Shown here: positions 32,780-32,877 of the stretch, piece after piece | Position numbering within the stretch: position 1 is the stretch's first letter | How the letters are laid out: the number at the start of each line of letters is the position of its first letter | From: JBKECF01 sp047974375 | GTDB lineage: Bacteria; Bacillota; Clostridia; Lachnospirales; CAMZNU01 | NCBI GenBank assembly: GCA_047974375.1 | Contig: JBKECF010000103.1 | Coordinates: 1 to 32,877 of the forward strand | Direction: 5' to 3' | Length of the DNA: 32,877 bases | Notes under the pieces: generated by a model | Databases searched by the model: none | The model's input: only the letters and a program-made list of their open reading frames with translations | Told to the model about the DNA's origin: nothing | Translations under genes and position numbers: made by a program

Positions 32780-32877
32780 AATTTCCTCTATATTCTAATC
32801 CAAAAATCCTCTAGTAAAGATAAAAAAATTATTGCTCTTCTAACCAAAGCTGAGTCTCTTTTAATCTGTAAGAATTA

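Overview
The window comes from a low-GC Gram-positive anaerobe of the class Clostridia, probably a gut or rumen Lachnospirales-type organism. The evidence is the very AT-rich DNA, the AGGAGG ribosome sites with frequent TTG and GTG starts, the Firmicutes rpmH-rnpA-yidD-yidC-jag block, a DUF4364 gene, lipoprotein sugar receptors and a tyrosine phenol-lyase.

Bases 1-13466 (+ strand) are a carbohydrate region. It starts with a truncated MalG-type permease and a GH4 enzyme closely resembling the alpha-galacturonidase LplD. Next comes a ribose-type ABC transporter (lipoprotein receptor, double ATPase, permease). A signalling cassette follows: a second lipoprotein receptor, a NarL-type histidine kinase, its response regulator and a MalE-type binding protein, joined by overlapping stops and starts. 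The region ends with a cupin isomerase-like protein, a class II aldolase and a PfkB kinase, which together look like an isomerise-phosphorylate-cleave route for an imported monosaccharide. The substrate cannot be read from the sequence.

Bases 13467-13953 hold a GC-richer, hairpin-dense element ending in a clear terminator, then a near-consensus promoter for rpmH. Bases 13954-16684 are rpmH, rnpA, yidD, yidC and jag. Bases 16685-20803 carry minus-strand DUF4364, recA, a THUMP-domain RNA methyltransferase and a multispan membrane protein. Bases 20965-23722 (- strand) are a tyrosine-use operon, tpl followed by a sodium symporter. A divergent GntR-type regulator lies beside it, and a palindromic operator candidate sits on the likely tpl start site.

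Bases 24662-32458 are a complete type II CRISPR-Cas locus, preceded by the relic of an FAD oxidoreductase. Its order is tracrRNA region, cas9, cas1, cas2, a P-loop ATPase in the csn2 position, a short leader, and 14 repeats with 13 spacers. Three points stand out. The tracrRNA region carries two anti-repeats, the second abutting a 14-bp terminator next to the cas9 promoter. Between them lie two near-identical hairpins whose loops are complementary to a loop that copies part of the CRISPR repeat. The fourth cas gene keeps intact Walker A and B motifs, which recognised Csn2 proteins lack, and it accompanies a Cas9 whose C-terminal half looks II-C-like. The window closes with a probable transposase remnant.
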